DNA from: an uncultured Myxococcales bacterium
Lineage (GTDB): Bacteria > Myxococcota_A > Polyangia > Palsa-1104 > JAEUJZ01
Direction of reading: 5' to 3'
Length of the DNA stretch: 33,073 nt
NCBI GenBank assembly: GCA_937859535.1
Contig: CALLYL010000911.1
Location: 1 to 33,073 of the forward strand
The position numbers and the translations under genes were made by a program. The number at the start of each line of letters is the position of its first letter. Positions within the stretch are counted from its first letter, which is position 1. Under the pieces are notes generated by a model. The model was not told the origin of the DNA. It saw nothing but the letters and a program-made list of their open reading frames with translations, and made no database searches. Shown here in pieces: positions 14,148 through 22,276 of the stretch.

Positions 14148-15737
14148 GTGAAGCCGCCCCCCCTTCCTAGCCCTGGAAAAGCGTCGCTCCCTGCTGTTGG
14201 AAACGCTGTCAACCGGCGCGTGGGGGCATTGCTTGCCGAAGGGTCGCTGTCTTGCGTGTATGAATTGCTGGAGTATCAATGCGCACCGATCACTCGTCCC
14301 TTGGTGCTCAAGCAGATCAAGTCTGCATTTGTTCATGATCCGCAGATTCGTGAGCAGCTCACGCTGCTGCGCGAGCGCCGGAGCGAGCTAATACATCCCA
14401 ACCTATGTGAGCGAATCGAAGTCCACATCGGTGAGCAAGACCTGTGGATCATCGAGCAGCGCGTTGAAGGACAGAGTCTGGCGACGATCCTCGAAGAGCG
14501 TGGACGGATGTCGTTGTCGGAGGCGCAGCAGGTCTGGCAGCAGATTGCAAAGGCGCTCCATTTTCTGCATCAGCAGGGACTTCGTCATACTGATTTGAAG
14601 CCGGGTCACGTGCTGCTTGCCAAGGTTGGAGAGGCGTACCAGGTCACCGTCATCGATGCGGGTCTTGCGCGACCTCTTGCAGACGGCCTCATCGGAACAC
14701 CATCGTACCTATCTCCCGAGCTTGTGCGTTCCGCGACACCGCGACCGACGGCCCGATCGGATATTTTCGCGTTTGGCTGTGTGGTGTACGAAATGCTGTT
14801 TCGCCAGCGTGCGTTTCCCGCGCAGACAGTCGCGGAACGGCGTGGCAACTTGAGCGCAGATCCTGGCCATCACTTTCTGACCGGAGAAGATCAGCCCAAG
14901 ACTGAAGCCGTGCGTAGTGCGCTGTTCTCTGCGCTCGAAGAGAGTCCGGAAAGACGTCCTGCAAAAATTTGTGAGCTCATCGCAAGATTGGATGCAGTCT
15001 TCGCCCCACCGGAATCAAATGCCGGTTCTGCGGCACCCACACCATCGCCACTGCCGGCAAGCTCGGGCGGGCATCGTGTGCTTCCTGCGGTTCGGGATGG
15101 AATCAGTCCTCCGCCAAGTGAATCGGGACAGCTTAGACCCCCCAATCCAAACATCCATCGGACCCCTGGTCCACGACCTACGATTCGGTCACGCGTGCCC
15201 TATGTGATGGCCTCGTTGGCACTCATTGTTGGCCTCAGCCTGGGCGTAAAGGCTTGGCTTCCCGACAGTGAATCGCATTCCGGAGTCATCACTGATTTTG
15301 CCGCTGCATCCGACCTTGTCGATTTGGGTGCGTCCCCGAGCGTGCTCGATCTGCCTGCGCCCCTCATCGAACGGATCGCGGATTCTGGTCTCGATGGATC
15401 TGCCGTGGGGAATCTCGAATCTCGTAGACCGCATGGTCACAAAGAAGAGCCACGTCCCGAACCACATCCGAACAGACCCAAACTGCACTGCGCCCTGCGC
15501 GGCACGTCAGGAATTGAAAAAAAGGATCTCGAGGCGATCCGGCGCTGCTGTGAAAAGCTCCCATCATCGCCGTCAAGTCGCTATTGCGTGGTTCTCAAAC
15601 AGTTGCTCAAGGAGCTGGTGCCCCAAGAGTTTCCGAACGCCTTCTTGGAAAGTCACAAGTCTTTCTTTGAGTGCGTCCGTACGGTGGAGCTGTTCGGAAG
15701 CATCCCCAAAAAAGGAGTGAGCTATGTCTGTGAGTAG
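14148..15737 (+). CDS. Probable Ser/Thr pseudokinase with one transmembrane helix
   Basis: A 529-residue protein with a Hanks-type kinase fold (about 22-285) whose key motifs are altered. The glycine loop reads AEGSLSCVY; Lys55 is kept (LVLKQI). HRD is HTD (147-149), the metal-binding Asn is His154 (DLKPGH instead of DLKPxN), and DFG is DAG (170-172). YLSPE and DIFAFGCVVYEML are normal. Loss of the Asn and of the DFG phenylalanine makes normal catalysis doubtful, so I call it a probable pseudokinase acting as a scaffold or regulator. A Pro/Ser-rich linker leads to a membrane helix (about 352-368) and a 160-residue outer part with cysteines near the C-terminus (RCCEKL, YCVV). It starts 37 bp after the lipoprotein gene (GAGGAGG upstream) and overlaps the next gene by 14 bp, indicating translational coupling. 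Confidence 0.88.
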   Translation: MKPPPLPSPGKASLPAVGNAVNRRVGALLAEGSLSCVYELLEYQCAPITRPLVLKQIKSAFVHDPQIREQLTLLRERRSELIHPNLCERIEVHIGEQDLWIIEQRVEGQSLATILEERGRMSLSEAQQVWQQIAKALHFLHQQGLRHTDLKPGHVLLAKVGEAYQVTVIDAGLARPLADGLIGTPSYLSPELVRSATPRPTARSDIFAFGCVVYEMLFRQRAFPAQTVAERRGNLSADPGHHFLTGEDQPKTEAVRSALFSALEESPERRPAKICELIARLDAVFAPPESNAGSAAPTPSPLPASSGGHRVLPAVRDGISPPPSESGQLRPPNPNIHRTPGPRPTIRSRVPYVMASLALIVGLSLGVKAWLPDSESHSGVITDFAAASDLVDLGASPSVLDLPAPLIERIADSGLDGSAVGNLESRRPHGHKEEPRPEPHPNRPKLHCALRGTSGIEKKDLEAIRRCCEKLPSSPSSRYCVVLKQLLKELVPQEFPNAFLESHKSFFECVRTVELFGSIPKKGVSYVCE

Positions 15738-16500
15738 TCTGTTTGCCCACCTAAAGGCTGCATCAAAACGCAGCGTTCGGAGGTCTGCTTGGCGAGCTGC
15801 GGCCTATGCTGTGCTCGCGCTGCCTAGTCTTAGCGGCTGTGTCTCACTCGACGAGTATCTGGCGATTCAGAACGATGTAAGAAGGCTGGAAAGACGCCTT
15901 GATGCGGTGGAAAAAAGGGCCGAAGACAGCAGTACCAACATTCGCTCGATCGTCTTGCGAGCGTTTTGTCCATCCGTGATTGGGGAGCTCATTCGCAAGG
16001 TCAAAAAAGTCTGCCAAAAAGAGGGGATCTGCATCGGAGAGTCGGTGAGCCTTGCGTTACTCAGCGTCGATCCAAGCAGCCGGGGGCACTTCCTGACACT
16101 GACCAAGACGCAGCCGCATGCGGTGATCTTTCTGCGCACCGATCAGGAAACGCTGTCTGATCTTCAGCGCAAGGAACTACGACATCTGCTCAAGCCGCCG
16201 TGGTTTGAACAGACACACTTCTTGATCGTGGCGAGTCCTGATCCACAAGAAAACGGCGATATGAACAACGGTGTTGCTCGACTCAAAAAGGTCGCGGCTG
16301 AGATCACGACGATGAAGTTCATCAACGAGGACAACGTTGAAAACTATGTCTCGCCCCCGGTGCCTCAAGAGAAAATTCTCAAGTGGGTATTTCCGTTTGT
16401 GAATCGCACCGAGCGCATTGACCCCAAAGATGCGCCCAAAAACTCTAACGAGACGCTCTATCGAAGCGTCTGGGTGTTCCGTGTGGACTGCGACACTTAA
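15724..16500 (+). CDS. Putative lipoprotein with coiled coil
   Basis: A 258-residue protein. A basic N-terminus (1-22) precedes a hydrophobic stretch and lipobox LSGC (Cys39). A short heptad-like coiled coil (about 45-75, DVRRLERRLDAVEKRAED) follows, then a mixed alpha/beta domain (about 80-215). The pattern around HAVIFLRTDQETLSD, HFLIVASPDPQENGDMNNGV and the following RLKKVAAEI recalls an OmpA-type peptidoglycan-binding domain, but not closely enough to name it. The first ATG overlaps the end of the pseudokinase gene by 14 bp (AAAGGAG lies in the end of that gene), so the two are likely translated together. Role inferred as an envelope partner of the pseudokinase. Confidence 0.78.
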   Translation: MSVSSLFAHLKAASKRSVRRSAWRAAAYAVLALPSLSGCVSLDEYLAIQNDVRRLERRLDAVEKRAEDSSTNIRSIVLRAFCPSVIGELIRKVKKVCQKEGICIGESVSLALLSVDPSSRGHFLTLTKTQPHAVIFLRTDQETLSDLQRKELRHLLKPPWFEQTHFLIVASPDPQENGDMNNGVARLKKVAAEITTMKFINEDNVENYVSPPVPQEKILKWVFPFVNRTERIDPKDAPKNSNETLYRSVWVFRVDCDT

Positions 16501-17071
16501 CTTCATTCTGTCTATGTCTCTGCTGGCTCCGTGTCTCGATGTCGGAGTGACACTGGAAAATCTCAAGACGGAGAGGACGGTTCTGAATCGTCCACTGCCG
16601 ATTCGGAAGTTGTCGAGATTCGATCCCCATGATCAGTCGTGGAGAGAGCAGTCCTTCGAGATCCGTCCCGGGCAGATTGTACTTCTGCACCTGTGGGCGG
16701 TGGAGTGCAAGCCATGCCTCGATGAGCTGAAGACGCTGACGCCTCTGCTCAATGGACTACGTGATGATCGACGTCTGCAAATTCTCTTTGTCACAGAGAC
16801 CCAGGACCGACAGGTGCTGACGAACTTCCTGCAAAACAATCAACAGGCACTTCCTGCGGTCCCGCACTATCAGATCAATCCGACCGAGTTACGGCGTAGC
16901 TTGGGTATCAGCGCGATGCCAATTACGTTGCTACTGGACTCGGACCTGACGGTTCGGCAGGCATTCCTGGGCCCACTGCACGGACGCCGCGAAGAGCTTC
17001 TTCATGCGATTGACCGGCTTGAAGCTCTGCGGTCTATGGCTCACCGCGATCGACAGCGCGAGTCTCACTGA
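16481..17071 (+). CDS. Thioredoxin-like (TlpA/ResA-type) protein
   Basis: About 196 residues from GTG 16481 (ATG 16514 is an alternative). A hydrophobic N-terminus (about 5-18) is probably a signal or anchor. The thioredoxin fold shows IVLLHLWAVECKPCLDEL with redox Cys76 and Cys79, and a cis-proline in the loop SAMPITLLLDSD (Pro147). TlpA/ResA proteins usually have Trp just before the first Cys; here it is Glu (ECKPC), an unusual active site likely to shift the redox potential. The start overlaps the preceding lipoprotein gene by 20 bp. These proteins reduce or isomerise disulfides outside the cytoplasm, and the unit encodes several Cys-containing exported proteins that could be clients. Last gene of the unit. 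Confidence 0.8.
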   Translation: MWTATLNFILSMSLLAPCLDVGVTLENLKTERTVLNRPLPIRKLSRFDPHDQSWREQSFEIRPGQIVLLHLWAVECKPCLDELKTLTPLLNGLRDDRRLQILFVTETQDRQVLTNFLQNNQQALPAVPHYQINPTELRRSLGISAMPITLLLDSDLTVRQAFLGPLHGRREELLHAIDRLEALRSMAHRDRQRESH

Positions 17072-17115
17072 AATAGAAACCGTGGTGTTCATTGTGTGCG
17101 CGGATGGATGAGCAC

Positions 17116-17125
17116 GCCCATGGGC
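17116..17125. promoter_or_regulatory. Palindromic enhancer-like site GCCCATGGGC
   Basis: A perfect copy in the 124-bp gap between the thioredoxin-like gene and the FHA-kinase gene. Its centre is about 61 bp upstream of the -12 element of the sigma-54 promoter at 17168-17183. A small inverted repeat CTGCT-CA-AGCAG follows at 17127-17138. Confidence 0.72.
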
Positions 17126-17167
17126 ACTGCTCAAGCAGACACCTTGCGCAGCGTCGAGACCAGCGCT

Positions 17168-17183
17168 TGGACTGCAACTTGCT
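17168..17183 (+). promoter_or_regulatory. Sigma-54 promoter directly before the FHA-kinase start codon
   Basis: TGGACTGCAACTTGCT has GG-N10-GC and CTTGCT. The -12 element is only 13 bases before ATG 17196, so the transcript would start at or next to the AUG, giving an essentially leaderless message. The GGGGGA at 17185-17190 would then lie upstream of the transcript. Confidence 0.68.
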
Positions 17184-17195
17184 TGGGGGATATTC

Positions 17196-19985
17196 ATGGG
17201 GACAACGGCCGCACCAATTCTTGGCCTTCAGGTTGTGATTCATGTTGAAACCGGCGCACTCGAGGGGATGGCGCGGACTTTCTGCGGACCTCGCGATGTT
17301 TTGCTGGGTCGGCATCGCGATGCAGACATCCGGTTTCCCGAACAAGATGGATTCGTATCCCAGCGACATCTGGGAATCAAGATTGCCCGCAACGAGTGTG
17401 TGGTCACCGATGTCGGGAGCACCAACGGAACCTGGGGCCTTCCCAGTCGGGAGCAGATTCGCTCACTGCGACTCATTCCCTCTGCGACGCCTTATCGGAT
17501 CACCCTTGGCGCGGGTGGACCCACAATTCGCATCCAGGTCAGCAATACCATTCCGTTCGGCTCGTATCGAGTGATCGGTCAGCTTGGGAATGGCGGAATG
17601 GCGACTGTCTTTGTTGCGACAGAGTCCTCCGATCTCAATCGCCTGGTGGTTCTCAAGTTGATCCATCCCAATCTGCTGTACTCATTTGACAAGAAGTCAG
17701 CAGGAGAGATGCTGATTGAAGAAGCTCGGATTGTTTCGCAGATTAGTCATCCCAACGTCGTCGGGATTCATGATGTTGGGGTCATCGGCGGCGTTCATTA
17801 CATCGCGATGGAATATCTACGAGGCGTCAATCTTGCTCACATTGTTGAGTCACTCCGTAAGCACGAACTTAGGCTTCCGTTCGAGCTAGCGGCGGCTCTG
17901 ATCGCGCAAGCGTGCTGGGGGCTTCATGCTGCACATGAAGCGCAAGATGCAAGCGGACGCCCTCTGTCGATCGTGCATCGAGACTTTACGCCTTCCAACT
18001 TGGTGGTGTCCCCAGAGGGAGACGTGAAGCTCATCGACTTCGGTGTTGCACGTGCGGTAGGCAGACAGCACCTCAACGAAGCCGGTCAGTTTGTGGGTAA
18101 ACCAGCGTACGCCTCACCGGAACAGATACAAGCCACCACTGAGATCTCGCGCCCTTCCGATTTGTTCTCTGCGGCCATCGTTCTGTACGAGCTCTGCGCG
18201 ATGCAGCCACTGTTTCTTCGTAACAACGATGCCGCAACGATGTTTTCGGTTCTGCACGATCCCGTTCCCTCGATCAAAGGTCTTCCCTCGGAGCTTGCAG
18301 AAGTGCTTGCCCGGGGACTTGCGAAAGACCCCGCGCAGCGCATCCAGACCGCAGCAGAGTTGGCGACACTGCTCGAGAAGTTTGTCATGAATCAGGGAGG
18401 TCGCTATCTCACGCACCGTGCGATTTCTGAGATGCTTACCCAAAGTGGAGTCTCGCTGCGTGCGGCACCCCCGCAACCGCTTTTGGGCTGGCCAGATATT
18501 TTTCCGATTCCGTCTGTTGAGTCGCCGATGGTGAAGGGTGGGAGAGCCAAGGTATCACTGCTGGCCCCGCCGAGCATCGAGCCTCCTTGTCAGTTGGTGG
18601 TCGCAGGTCAGGAGTATCAAGTCGAGAGTCTGCTTTCGGAGCACAGTGCAGTTCCGGGCGAAGGACTGGTCACCCGAACACTGCTGGCGCAGCCGATTGT
18701 TTCTCGGGAAAGCTCGTCTGTTCCTCAGCGCCACGCGCTTCGTCTATTCGGAACGGAACGGGCGCTCGCCGCCCCCCCTCCCGCCATCGAAAGACGGCTC
18801 GCAAGCTTCGCGGCCAAGTGGCAAGTCTTGAGCAAGGGAAGCGGCGGTGCACTGGGGGCTCTCATCGGTTATGGACAGGCATGGTCCGGCGGCCCCTGGT
18901 TCACGGCAACGCCCTACTACAGTCATACACTACAGAGCCTGAAGTCGGGTAAGTATCTCCGTGAGGAAGAGCGTAGGCTGCTGGCTCAACGGCTGTGTGG
19001 TGCTCTGGTGGCGCTGAATCAGCAGTGGCCCGGATTTGTGCATGGACAGCTATCTCCATCGAGAATTGCGCTTCCCTACTTTGACTCTGCGGTCCGTCCA
19101 GCCGGCTGCGATCGACTGACCGTGGCGCTGCTCGGAATCCACCCCTCATGGCTCTGCGGTGGCGGGCAGCCAGAGGATGTTTGTCTTGTTCCGGCTCAAC
19201 AAGACAAATACACACCGCCGGAGCGCGTCGCGGCAATGCCGCCCAGTCAGGCTGGTGACGTCTATTCCGCTGCGGCGATCCTCTATGAACTCTACGGTGG
19301 GGACATTCAACAGGCAGTAAAGGCGCTTGCGCGTGGACTTCCGATGGTCACAACCGATGGTGTGATGGTGATTCCTGCTCTCGTTGGGGAAGCGCTCGCC
19401 GCCGCACTATCACCGAATCCCAACTGGCGACCAAGTGCAGTGGAGCTTTTGCGTCGACTGACGCGTGAACAGAGTGCGGATGCAGGTGCCGTTCCCATCG
19501 AAGTTCCGCGCCAAGGGCAGACTGTCACGGTCGGAGACAAGAGCGGGATCACACTATATGGAATGGTGCTTAGCCGTCGAGATTGTCGATCTCCAGTGAC
19601 AATCCCACTGAGCGCCGTACCAGGACTGCTTCCGGTCGGAATCGACGTTTCGATTTTTGAGTCTGGTGTGGCCGTTGATATCCGTGAGTCTGTCGATTCT
19701 CACGGTCAGCGCGTCCGACTATATGAGGGTGACGATCACATCGGTCGCTCACGCGTGTTCCTGTCCGGTGACCGTGGTCGCTTCGAGATAGGAAACCGCA
19801 AGCAGAGCTGGCTACAGAGCATTGACTACCAGCGGCTACCCAACCAAGAACTTCAACTCAGCGACGGACCATCGCTTCACTTGGTCCGCCAACCGGAGCA
19901 CAAAGAGGCAGAACATCTTGTGCTCCACACCCGGGATACCCGTAGCGGAGTCACACACCTGGTTTCGATCAGCATCAACAAATGA
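17196..19985 (+). CDS. FHA - Ser/Thr kinase - degenerate kinase fusion protein
   Basis: A 929-residue cytoplasmic protein. The N-terminal FHA domain (about 10-115) has Gly38-Arg39, Ser55-x2-His58 and STNG at 75-78. A complete kinase domain follows (about 123-400): GNGGMATVF, Lys154, HRDFTPSN (261-268; the usual Lys is Thr, as in several myxobacterial kinases), DFG at 281-283 and ASPEQ. A second kinase-like region (about 545-760) keeps the fold signature (GFVHGQLSPSRIALP, KYTPPERVA, GDVYSAAAILYELYGG, PNPNWRPSAVELLRRL) but lacks the catalytic Asp and DFG, so it is a pseudokinase domain. A beta-rich C-terminal region (about 775-929) is unassigned. There is no transmembrane helix. The start is fixed by the FHA fold, since the next Met (25) would cut it. 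The FHA domain could bind phosphorylated partners, possibly the kinase itself. Confidence 0.9.
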   Translation: MGTTAAPILGLQVVIHVETGALEGMARTFCGPRDVLLGRHRDADIRFPEQDGFVSQRHLGIKIARNECVVTDVGSTNGTWGLPSREQIRSLRLIPSATPYRITLGAGGPTIRIQVSNTIPFGSYRVIGQLGNGGMATVFVATESSDLNRLVVLKLIHPNLLYSFDKKSAGEMLIEEARIVSQISHPNVVGIHDVGVIGGVHYIAMEYLRGVNLAHIVESLRKHELRLPFELAAALIAQACWGLHAAHEAQDASGRPLSIVHRDFTPSNLVVSPEGDVKLIDFGVARAVGRQHLNEAGQFVGKPAYASPEQIQATTEISRPSDLFSAAIVLYELCAMQPLFLRNNDAATMFSVLHDPVPSIKGLPSELAEVLARGLAKDPAQRIQTAAELATLLEKFVMNQGGRYLTHRAISEMLTQSGVSLRAAPPQPLLGWPDIFPIPSVESPMVKGGRAKVSLLAPPSIEPPCQLVVAGQEYQVESLLSEHSAVPGEGLVTRTLLAQPIVSRESSSVPQRHALRLFGTERALAAPPPAIERRLASFAAKWQVLSKGSGGALGALIGYGQAWSGGPWFTATPYYSHTLQSLKSGKYLREEERRLLAQRLCGALVALNQQWPGFVHGQLSPSRIALPYFDSAVRPAGCDRLTVALLGIHPSWLCGGGQPEDVCLVPAQQDKYTPPERVAAMPPSQAGDVYSAAAILYELYGGDIQQAVKALARGLPMVTTDGVMVIPALVGEALAAALSPNPNWRPSAVELLRRLTREQSADAGAVPIEVPRQGQTVTVGDKSGITLYGMVLSRRDCRSPVTIPLSAVPGLLPVGIDVSIFESGVAVDIRESVDSHGQRVRLYEGDDHIGRSRVFLSGDRGRFEIGNRKQSWLQSIDYQRLPNQELQLSDGPSLHLVRQPEHKEAEHLVLHTRDTRSGVTHLVSISINK

Positions 19986-20034
19986 ACGCAGGGTGGCCCA
20001 GTGAACTCCCAACAGAGTGAGCCAAGAGAGTGAC

Positions 20035-21954
20035 ATGGACAACGTAAAAGCTCTGCCCGTGATGAATGCCAATCTGGCGATCCGCTTCGAGTCCAACATT
20101 ACCTACGAATTGGAACAGGCGCAGGATCCCCACCAGGGATACATTGTGCCGAATCTCCTTGGACAGGGACGTTTTGCCAAGGTCTTTGGTGCCTGGCAGC
20201 GCAGTTCGGATCGCAACGTGCGTCGCGTTGCCATCAAGATTCTGCACGAGCATGTCGACTTGCGAGCAGAGGAACTCTCCCTTCAGGAAATCAAGCTGCT
20301 GAAGGATTTAAGTGCCACGGGCAATGAGAGCGTGATCTCTACCGTCGATATCATTCGGCTCGGACCGAGCGTGATGTGTGGCGGCTGTGGAAAACTCTAC
20401 CATCCACTGTGCCCGTCGTGCGGAAACGGCAAGTTGATTCGACATCAGCTTCGCAATCACGCCTATCCTGCGCTCAAATGTGAAAGTGAGCGTTGTAGCT
20501 TTACGCTGTCTGCGGAGCACATTGCTACACGCTACACCGAACTGCTGCGCGCTCCATCGAAGACCTGCTGCGCCAAGGGTCCGCATGCGCAACACGGAAC
20601 ACTGGTCAACTTCGTAGATCGTGAAGCCGTGGTGATGGAACTGCTCAACACCAAGCTCACCCAGTTTCACAGCCAGCGCAAGCGGGTCTTTGCTCGGTTG
20701 TGTGAACGGCACGGTCTGGTCGACCCCAGGATGTCATCGTTCCAGCCGGCGGTCTCGATTACGCCTGGCGACTCTCGTTCTGATCCAAAGGCCAGCAATC
20801 CACAACTCGACCTACTGCACCGCGTGGTACTTCTTGAAAAGATACGGGTGATCTGTCAGCTCTCGGAAGCAATTGCCTGGCTGCACGGTGAGAAGGGAAT
20901 TGTTCACAAAGACCTCGCTCCTGACAACATCATGGTGTCCTCACGTACCGCAGAAATCGACGAACATAAGGTCGGAGAGGAGGCCCATCATGAGCCGCTG
21001 ATGGATTCCCTGAACAACTATGCCACCCAGACGTCGTTTACGACCAAGGTGATCGATTTTGGCTTGGCAGATCAACATCAACTTTCGCGCAACTGGTACG
21101 AGGAACCGGCATCGTTTCTGTTTGCGGCGAATGAGAAGCTTCCGTATCTGTCCAGCGAGTCGCGCAATCGCAAGATCAAGCTCAACCAGCGGATCGAATT
21201 TGAGCCCAATGGATCGCGATTCCGCGTTCCGGATAACCTAATTCCGTCGAAAGCCGGCGAGCTGGCAATGATGAAGGGAGATATCCTTGCCGACGAACGC
21301 GATCCCCATCATCACTACTATGTGATGGTGCAGGAAATCATGGAAGAACCTGTGGGCAGCGGACAGTTCTGGGCCAAGTTCGAAGACAGCCCACCACCGC
21401 ACGCACATACCCGTCAGTATGATCTGACCCGGCCACTTGGGGAAGCGCACGACATCTATGCGCTCGGCGCGATTTTCTATTTCATCCTGACCGGCGAACA
21501 TACCGAGGTCGAGAAAATCGGCCACCTCGCTGGATCGCTTCAGTACACCCCCCAGCGACTCGATGCGCAATCGTTGCTGGTGAGTCAACCTCTTTACAAG
21601 ATTTGTCGCGACAGAATGCCCGAACCATTCTACCGCGATGAGCTCTTGATCCTCATTCTGCGGACCATGGTGCGTGGGCTCGACGATTCTTTTGTGAGCA
21701 GCCGGATCGAGCGCGGGCCCGAACCCTCCAAACGACTCCTTCAAGAAGCACGGCGGATCTATAATCAACTGCTCGCCGATATCCTGTCGGACCCGGTCTT
21801 GACCAGAGAGCGCGAGACAAGGAACCAGCTCGTTCAGCTACAGGACGTGCTTCGCCGCTCCAGTGACTACCAGCGCATCGCCTGGGGCGTTATCTGCGCG
21901 GGGATTCCCTTCTCTGCGGCAGCGGGCTGGATCCTCTCTCACTTCGGTCACTGA
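20035..21954 (+). CDS. Ser/Thr kinase with a zinc-ribbon-like insertion and a C-terminal membrane tail
   Basis: A 639-residue kinase of unusual build. The N-lobe has GQGRFAKVFGAW (43-54) and VAIKIL (Lys68). A cysteine-rich insertion of about 80 residues sits between N-lobe strands: CGGCGKLYHPLCPSCG (Cys115, 118, 126, 129) plus Cys149 and Cys154, most likely a zinc ribbon. The hinge VVMELL (199-204) is followed by a second insertion. The catalytic loop is HKDLAPDN (291-298), with Lys for Arg of HRD and Ala for the catalytic Lys of DLKP; VIDFG is at 339-343. A long activation/C-lobe region holds further insertions. The last 23 residues are hydrophobic, so the protein is probably tail-anchored with its kinase in the cytoplasm. 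ATG 20035 is chosen; GTG 20017 is possible. It follows the FHA-kinase gene by 49 bp. Confidence 0.85.
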   Translation: MDNVKALPVMNANLAIRFESNITYELEQAQDPHQGYIVPNLLGQGRFAKVFGAWQRSSDRNVRRVAIKILHEHVDLRAEELSLQEIKLLKDLSATGNESVISTVDIIRLGPSVMCGGCGKLYHPLCPSCGNGKLIRHQLRNHAYPALKCESERCSFTLSAEHIATRYTELLRAPSKTCCAKGPHAQHGTLVNFVDREAVVMELLNTKLTQFHSQRKRVFARLCERHGLVDPRMSSFQPAVSITPGDSRSDPKASNPQLDLLHRVVLLEKIRVICQLSEAIAWLHGEKGIVHKDLAPDNIMVSSRTAEIDEHKVGEEAHHEPLMDSLNNYATQTSFTTKVIDFGLADQHQLSRNWYEEPASFLFAANEKLPYLSSESRNRKIKLNQRIEFEPNGSRFRVPDNLIPSKAGELAMMKGDILADERDPHHHYYVMVQEIMEEPVGSGQFWAKFEDSPPPHAHTRQYDLTRPLGEAHDIYALGAIFYFILTGEHTEVEKIGHLAGSLQYTPQRLDAQSLLVSQPLYKICRDRMPEPFYRDELLILILRTMVRGLDDSFVSSRIERGPEPSKRLLQEARRIYNQLLADILSDPVLTRERETRNQLVQLQDVLRRSSDYQRIAWGVICAGIPFSAAAGWILSHFGH

Positions 21955-22014
21955 TCTGTTTGTCAACTTCCCTATCTGTTTGTCAACCTCCCTATCTGTT
22001 TCGCAAGCTCTCTA
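21955..22014 (+). repeat. Three tandem 20-bp repeats just after the kinase stop codon
   Basis: Units TCTGTTTGTCAACTTCCCTA (21955-21974), one mismatch at 21975-21994, and a more diverged copy TCTGTTTCGCAAGCTCTCTA (21995-22014) run head to tail from the base after the TGA. The near-integral two-turn period fits repeated protein-binding sites. They lie upstream of a palindromic site and a sigma-54 promoter. Confidence 0.8.
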
Positions 22015-22067
22015 CGATTCGCAGTTCCTCCCAGGCGGACTCCCTTTTCGACAATTGGCACGATGAA

Positions 22068-22077
22068 GCCCATGGGC
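22068..22077. promoter_or_regulatory. Palindromic enhancer-like site GCCCATGGGC
   Basis: A perfect copy in the gap after the Zn-ribbon kinase gene, about 114 bp upstream of the -12 element at 22186. Confidence 0.72.
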
Positions 22078-22172
22078 AGCCCGGTGCAGAGGCCGATTCC
22101 TTCCCGATTCCGGCTCATGAATCCGATCTGCGATCCGCTGTCTTTTCAAGCACTTGGTCGGTTTCTGGAATC

Positions 22173-22188
22173 TGGCGCAGCACTTGCA
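22173..22188 (+). promoter_or_regulatory. Sigma-54 promoter of the exported Pro-rich protein gene
   Basis: TGGCGCAGCACTTGCA: GG-N10-GC, with TGGC and TTGCA intact. The expected start site is near 22199, giving a leader of about 25 bases to GTG 22223 or about 78 to ATG 22277. Confidence 0.8.
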
Positions 22189-22276
22189 ATGACCCCTCTC
22201 TAAAAGGCGAACAGAGGCTCAGGTGACCGAGTGGTCTCTTGGGTGGTTCGCTTCTATGTGCAATGGGGGGATCTAC

